Assembly: GCA_025458465.1 (NCBI GenBank)
Contig: JALOSK010000096.1
Span: 1 to 7,397, forward strand
From: Sandarakinorhabdus sp.
GTDB lineage: Bacteria; Pseudomonadota; Alphaproteobacteria; Sphingomonadales; Sphingomonadaceae
Length of the DNA: 7,397 bases
Direction: 5' to 3'
The position numbers and the translations under genes were made by a program. The notes beneath the pieces were generated by a model. It did not search any database and was not told where the DNA came from. It saw only the letters and a list, made by a program, of their open reading frames with translations. This document shows, piece after piece, positions 5,880-7,397 of this stretch. Every line of letters starts with the position of its first letter. The stretch's first letter is position 1.

Positions 5880-6383
5880 ATGAAGCGCGCGCTTTTCGTT
5901 GTCCTCGCCCTGCTGGCCGCCCCCGCTGCGGCCGACACGCCGGAAGAACGGCTGGCAAAGGCCGGCCTCACCCTGCCGCCGCCCAATGCGCCGATCGGGC
6001 TGTATGTGCCGGCGGCGCGCGTGGGCAATCTGTTGTTCCTGGCCGGTCACACCGAATGCCCGATCAGGGCCACCGGCAAGCTGGGCGCTACCATGGACGT
6101 GGCCGCCGGCAAGGCCAACGCCGCCAGCGTGGCGCTGTGCATGCTGGCGTCACTGAAGGCGGAACTGGGCGAATTGTCCCGCGTGAAGCGCGTGGTGCGG
6201 GTGATGGGACTGGTGAACAGCACCCCCGATTTCACCGATCACCCCGCCGTGATGAACGGCTTTTCGGAAGTGATGGTCACCGCCTTCGGCGATTCCGGCA
6301 AGGCGCCGCGGGTGGCGGCCGGCGCCAGCAGCCTGCCGCGCGGCATCCCGGTGGAGGTTGAAGCGGTGGTGGAAGTGGAATGA
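5880..6383 (+). CDS. Exported RidA/YjgF-family protein (YjgF-endoribonuclease-like branch) lacking the RidA arginine
   Basis: A 167-residue protein with a clear Sec signal peptide (Lys2-Arg3, hydrophobic 4-14, PAAA cleavage after about Ala18). The mature part has the chorismate-mutase-like Rid fold seen in LPPPNAPIGLYVPAARVGNLLFLAG, KAELGELSRVKRVVRVMGLVNSTPDF and GIPVEVEAVVEV. The PPPNAPIG and VNSTPDFTDHPAVMNG blocks fit the YjgF-endoribonuclease branch better than canonical RidA. Canonical RidA deaminates reactive 2-aminoacrylate-type imines with an arginine (Arg105 in E. coli, in ARLP); here the aligned residue is Ser151 in SSLP, so that activity is not expected. Export to the periplasm is also unusual for a metabolite-damage enzyme. 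AAGGAG ends 6 nt before the ATG. The stop codon overlaps the next start as ATGA, implying a two-gene operon with the flavin-binding protein. Its function is unknown. Confidence 0.9.
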   Translation: MKRALFVVLALLAAPAAADTPEERLAKAGLTLPPPNAPIGLYVPAARVGNLLFLAGHTECPIRATGKLGATMDVAAGKANAASVALCMLASLKAELGELSRVKRVVRVMGLVNSTPDFTDHPAVMNGFSEVMVTAFGDSGKAPRVAAGASSLPRGIPVEVEAVVEVE

Positions 6384-6976
6384 GACCTGCCGACCATCTG
6401 CCCGACATCCTGGACCACGCCTGGAGCCTGCTGGTGCGCGGCGGGGCTGATCGCAAGAGCCCTGTGCACACGCCGGTGGTGTGCAGCGTGGACAATGAAG
6501 GCCTGCCCCACGCCCGCGTGATGGTGCTCAGGAAGGCCCATCGCGCAGATGGTACGCTGCGTTTCCACACCGATGCCCGCAGCCCCAAGGTGGCACAGCT
6601 CGATGGTCGCGCCGTGGTGGTGCTGGCCTATCATGCCGCCGAACAGGTGCAGTTGCGGATCAGCGGCACGGCACGGGTGTTGACCGAAGGCGAGCCGGTG
6701 GACGGCATCTGGAACCAGTCCACCCTGTTCGCGCGGCGCTGCTACCTGGCGGAGAACGCTCCCGGGACGCCCCTGCCCGGCCCATCATCGGGCCTGCCGG
6801 CCTGGATCGAGGGGCAGCAGCCAACGGCGGAGCAGATCGGCCCGGCCCGCGCCAATTTCGCCACCCTGTGGATCAGCGTGACCAGCATCGACTGGCTGCA
6901 TCTGGCCAACAGCGGGCATCGCCGCGCGCTGTTCCGCGCGGGCGATGGCTGGGCGGGGGCGTGGGTGGCGCCGTGA
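6380..6976 (+). CDS. Pyridoxamine 5'-phosphate oxidase-related FMN-binding protein (Alr4036-like)
   Basis: A 198-residue cytosolic protein of the split-barrel flavoprotein superfamily. Its pattern fits the pyridoxamine-phosphate-oxidase-like Alr4036 family: DHAWSLLVRGGADRKSPVHTPVV near the start, then LPHARVMVLRK (about 42-52), LRFHTDARSPKVAQL (60-74, with Arg and Lys residues of the kind that contact FMN phosphate) and QLRISGTARVL (91-101). The C-terminal part ends IDWLHLANSGHRRALF (170-185), typical of the family's C-terminal region. It is not the true PdxH, whose substrate motifs are not matched, so oxidation of pyridoxine phosphate is not demonstrated. The start codon lies inside the ATGA overlap with the RidA-like gene, so translation is probably coupled. 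No signal peptide is present, unlike its partner, which places the two products in different compartments. It ends before a hairpin that probably terminates the operon. Confidence 0.9.
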   Translation: MRPADHLPDILDHAWSLLVRGGADRKSPVHTPVVCSVDNEGLPHARVMVLRKAHRADGTLRFHTDARSPKVAQLDGRAVVVLAYHAAEQVQLRISGTARVLTEGEPVDGIWNQSTLFARRCYLAENAPGTPLPGPSSGLPAWIEGQQPTAEQIGPARANFATLWISVTSIDWLHLANSGHRRALFRAGDGWAGAWVAP

Positions 6977-6989
6977 CTTGCCGGAGCCG

Positions 6990-7014
6990 GTGATTATCGC
7001 AGTGCGATCATCAC
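6990..7014. terminator. Hairpin between convergent genes, probable shared terminator
   Basis: GTGATTATCGC (6990-7000) pairs with GCGATCATCAC (7004-7014) around a 3-nt loop, giving ten base pairs and one T-C mismatch (6995/7009). It lies in the 45-bp gap between the convergent flavoprotein and EttA genes, where a bidirectional terminator is expected. There is no T-tract on either strand, so termination may be weak or of a non-canonical kind. Confidence 0.5.
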
Positions 7015-7021
7015 ACGCCCG

Positions 7022-7397
7022 TCAGCGAGTCAGCTTCTTGTAGGTCAGCGCGTGCGGACGGTCGGCCGCATCACCCAGACGCCGCCGCTTGTCGTCCTCG
7101 TACATCTGGAAATTGCCTTCGAACCATTCGACATGGCTGTCGCCTTCGAAGGCCAGGATATGGGTGGCCAGGCGATCGAGGAAGAAGCGATCGTGGCTGA
7201 TCACCACGGCGCAGCCGGCGAAGCTTTCCAGCGCCTCTTCCAGTGCACGCAGGGTTTCCACGTCAAGATCGTTGGTCGGTTCGTCGAGCAGCAGCACGTT
7301 GCCGCCCTTCACCAGCATCTTGGCCATGTGCACGCGGTTGCGTTCACCGCCCGACAGCAGACCCACCTTCTTCTGCTGGTCTGGTCCCTTGAAGTTG
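7022..7397 (-). CDS. ettA: Energy-dependent translational throttle protein EttA, C-terminal part (5' end outside window)
   Basis: ABC-F ATPase that binds the ribosomal E site and, in E. coli, gates entry into elongation according to the ATP/ADP ratio. The visible 124 residues cover the end of the second ATP-binding domain: the ABC signature [10 protein letters not shown], Walker [13 protein letters not shown] with catalytic Glu39 of the fragment, the switch histidine His69 in [10 protein letters not shown], and then [19 protein letters not shown] and the charged C-terminal tail ending YKKLTR. The [18 protein letters not shown] block and KLTR end are characteristic of EttA rather than the related Uup or YheS proteins. 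The first domain and the P-site tRNA interaction motif are beyond the right edge. The first complete codon in the window begins at 7396. It converges on the flavoprotein gene with a hairpin between them. Confidence 0.95.
   Translation of the reverse strand, partial: NFKGPDQQKKVGLLSGGERNRVHMAKMLVKGGNVLLLDEPTNDLDVETLRALEEALESFAGCAVVISHDRFFLDRLATHILAFEGDSHVEWFEGNFQMYEDDKRRRLGDAADRPHALTYKKLTR

Noticed and set aside
5880..6976. The RidA-like and PNPOx-like pair as a vitamin B6 / aminoacrylate protection module
   Set aside because: The RidA-like protein is exported and lacks the catalytic arginine, and the flavoprotein is not PdxH. The link is kept only as a hypothesis.

Overview
The window is a compact, GC-rich chromosomal segment with strong G/C preference at third codon positions. 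It most likely comes from an alphaproteobacterium of the Sphingomonadales. This rests on recalled family resemblance of the ribonucleotide reductase alpha chain, the class I fumarase, the EttA C-terminus and the small two-cysteine lipoprotein; no search was run. I see no phage, transposon, CRISPR, tRNA or rRNA sequence.

Layout. Bases 1-854 (minus) hold the N-terminal part of a class I ribonucleoside-diphosphate reductase alpha subunit that runs off the left edge. A 438-bp divergent intergenic region (855-1292) separates it from a plus-strand cluster: class I [4Fe-4S] fumarase (1293-2807), a small unrecognised ORF apparently coupled to it (2818-3171), a HAD-superfamily phosphatase (3191-3871) and a predicted lipoprotein of unknown function (3940-4518). 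A secreted serine hydrolase of the class C beta-lactamase / 6-aminohexanoate-dimer hydrolase type (4502-5803, minus) converges on the lipoprotein gene, and their 3' ends overlap by 17 bp. A 76-bp divergent spacer leads to a two-gene plus-strand operon: an exported RidA/YjgF-like protein (5880-6383) overlapping by ATGA a pyridoxamine-phosphate-oxidase-like flavoprotein (6380-6976). An imperfect hairpin (6990-7014), probably a shared terminator, separates this from the C-terminal part of the translation factor EttA (7022 to the right edge, minus).

How the genes relate. Most are housekeeping or accessory metabolic genes with no single common pathway. Fumarase serves the TCA cycle, ribonucleotide reductase makes dNTPs, and EttA gates translation by energy state. 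The RidA-like/PNPOx-like pair is the one arrangement that clearly suggests joint function, but the RidA-like protein is predicted to be exported and lacks the catalytic arginine of RidA, so the obvious link through pyridoxal-phosphate damage control is not secure.

I do not see a convincing undescribed multi-gene system. The points most worth a second look are a hairpin that would sequester the ribosome-binding site of the reductase gene, DnaA-box-like and GANTC sites in the same intergenic region, the alanine-rich N-terminus of the reductase in place of an ATP cone, and the exported RidA-like protein without its arginine.
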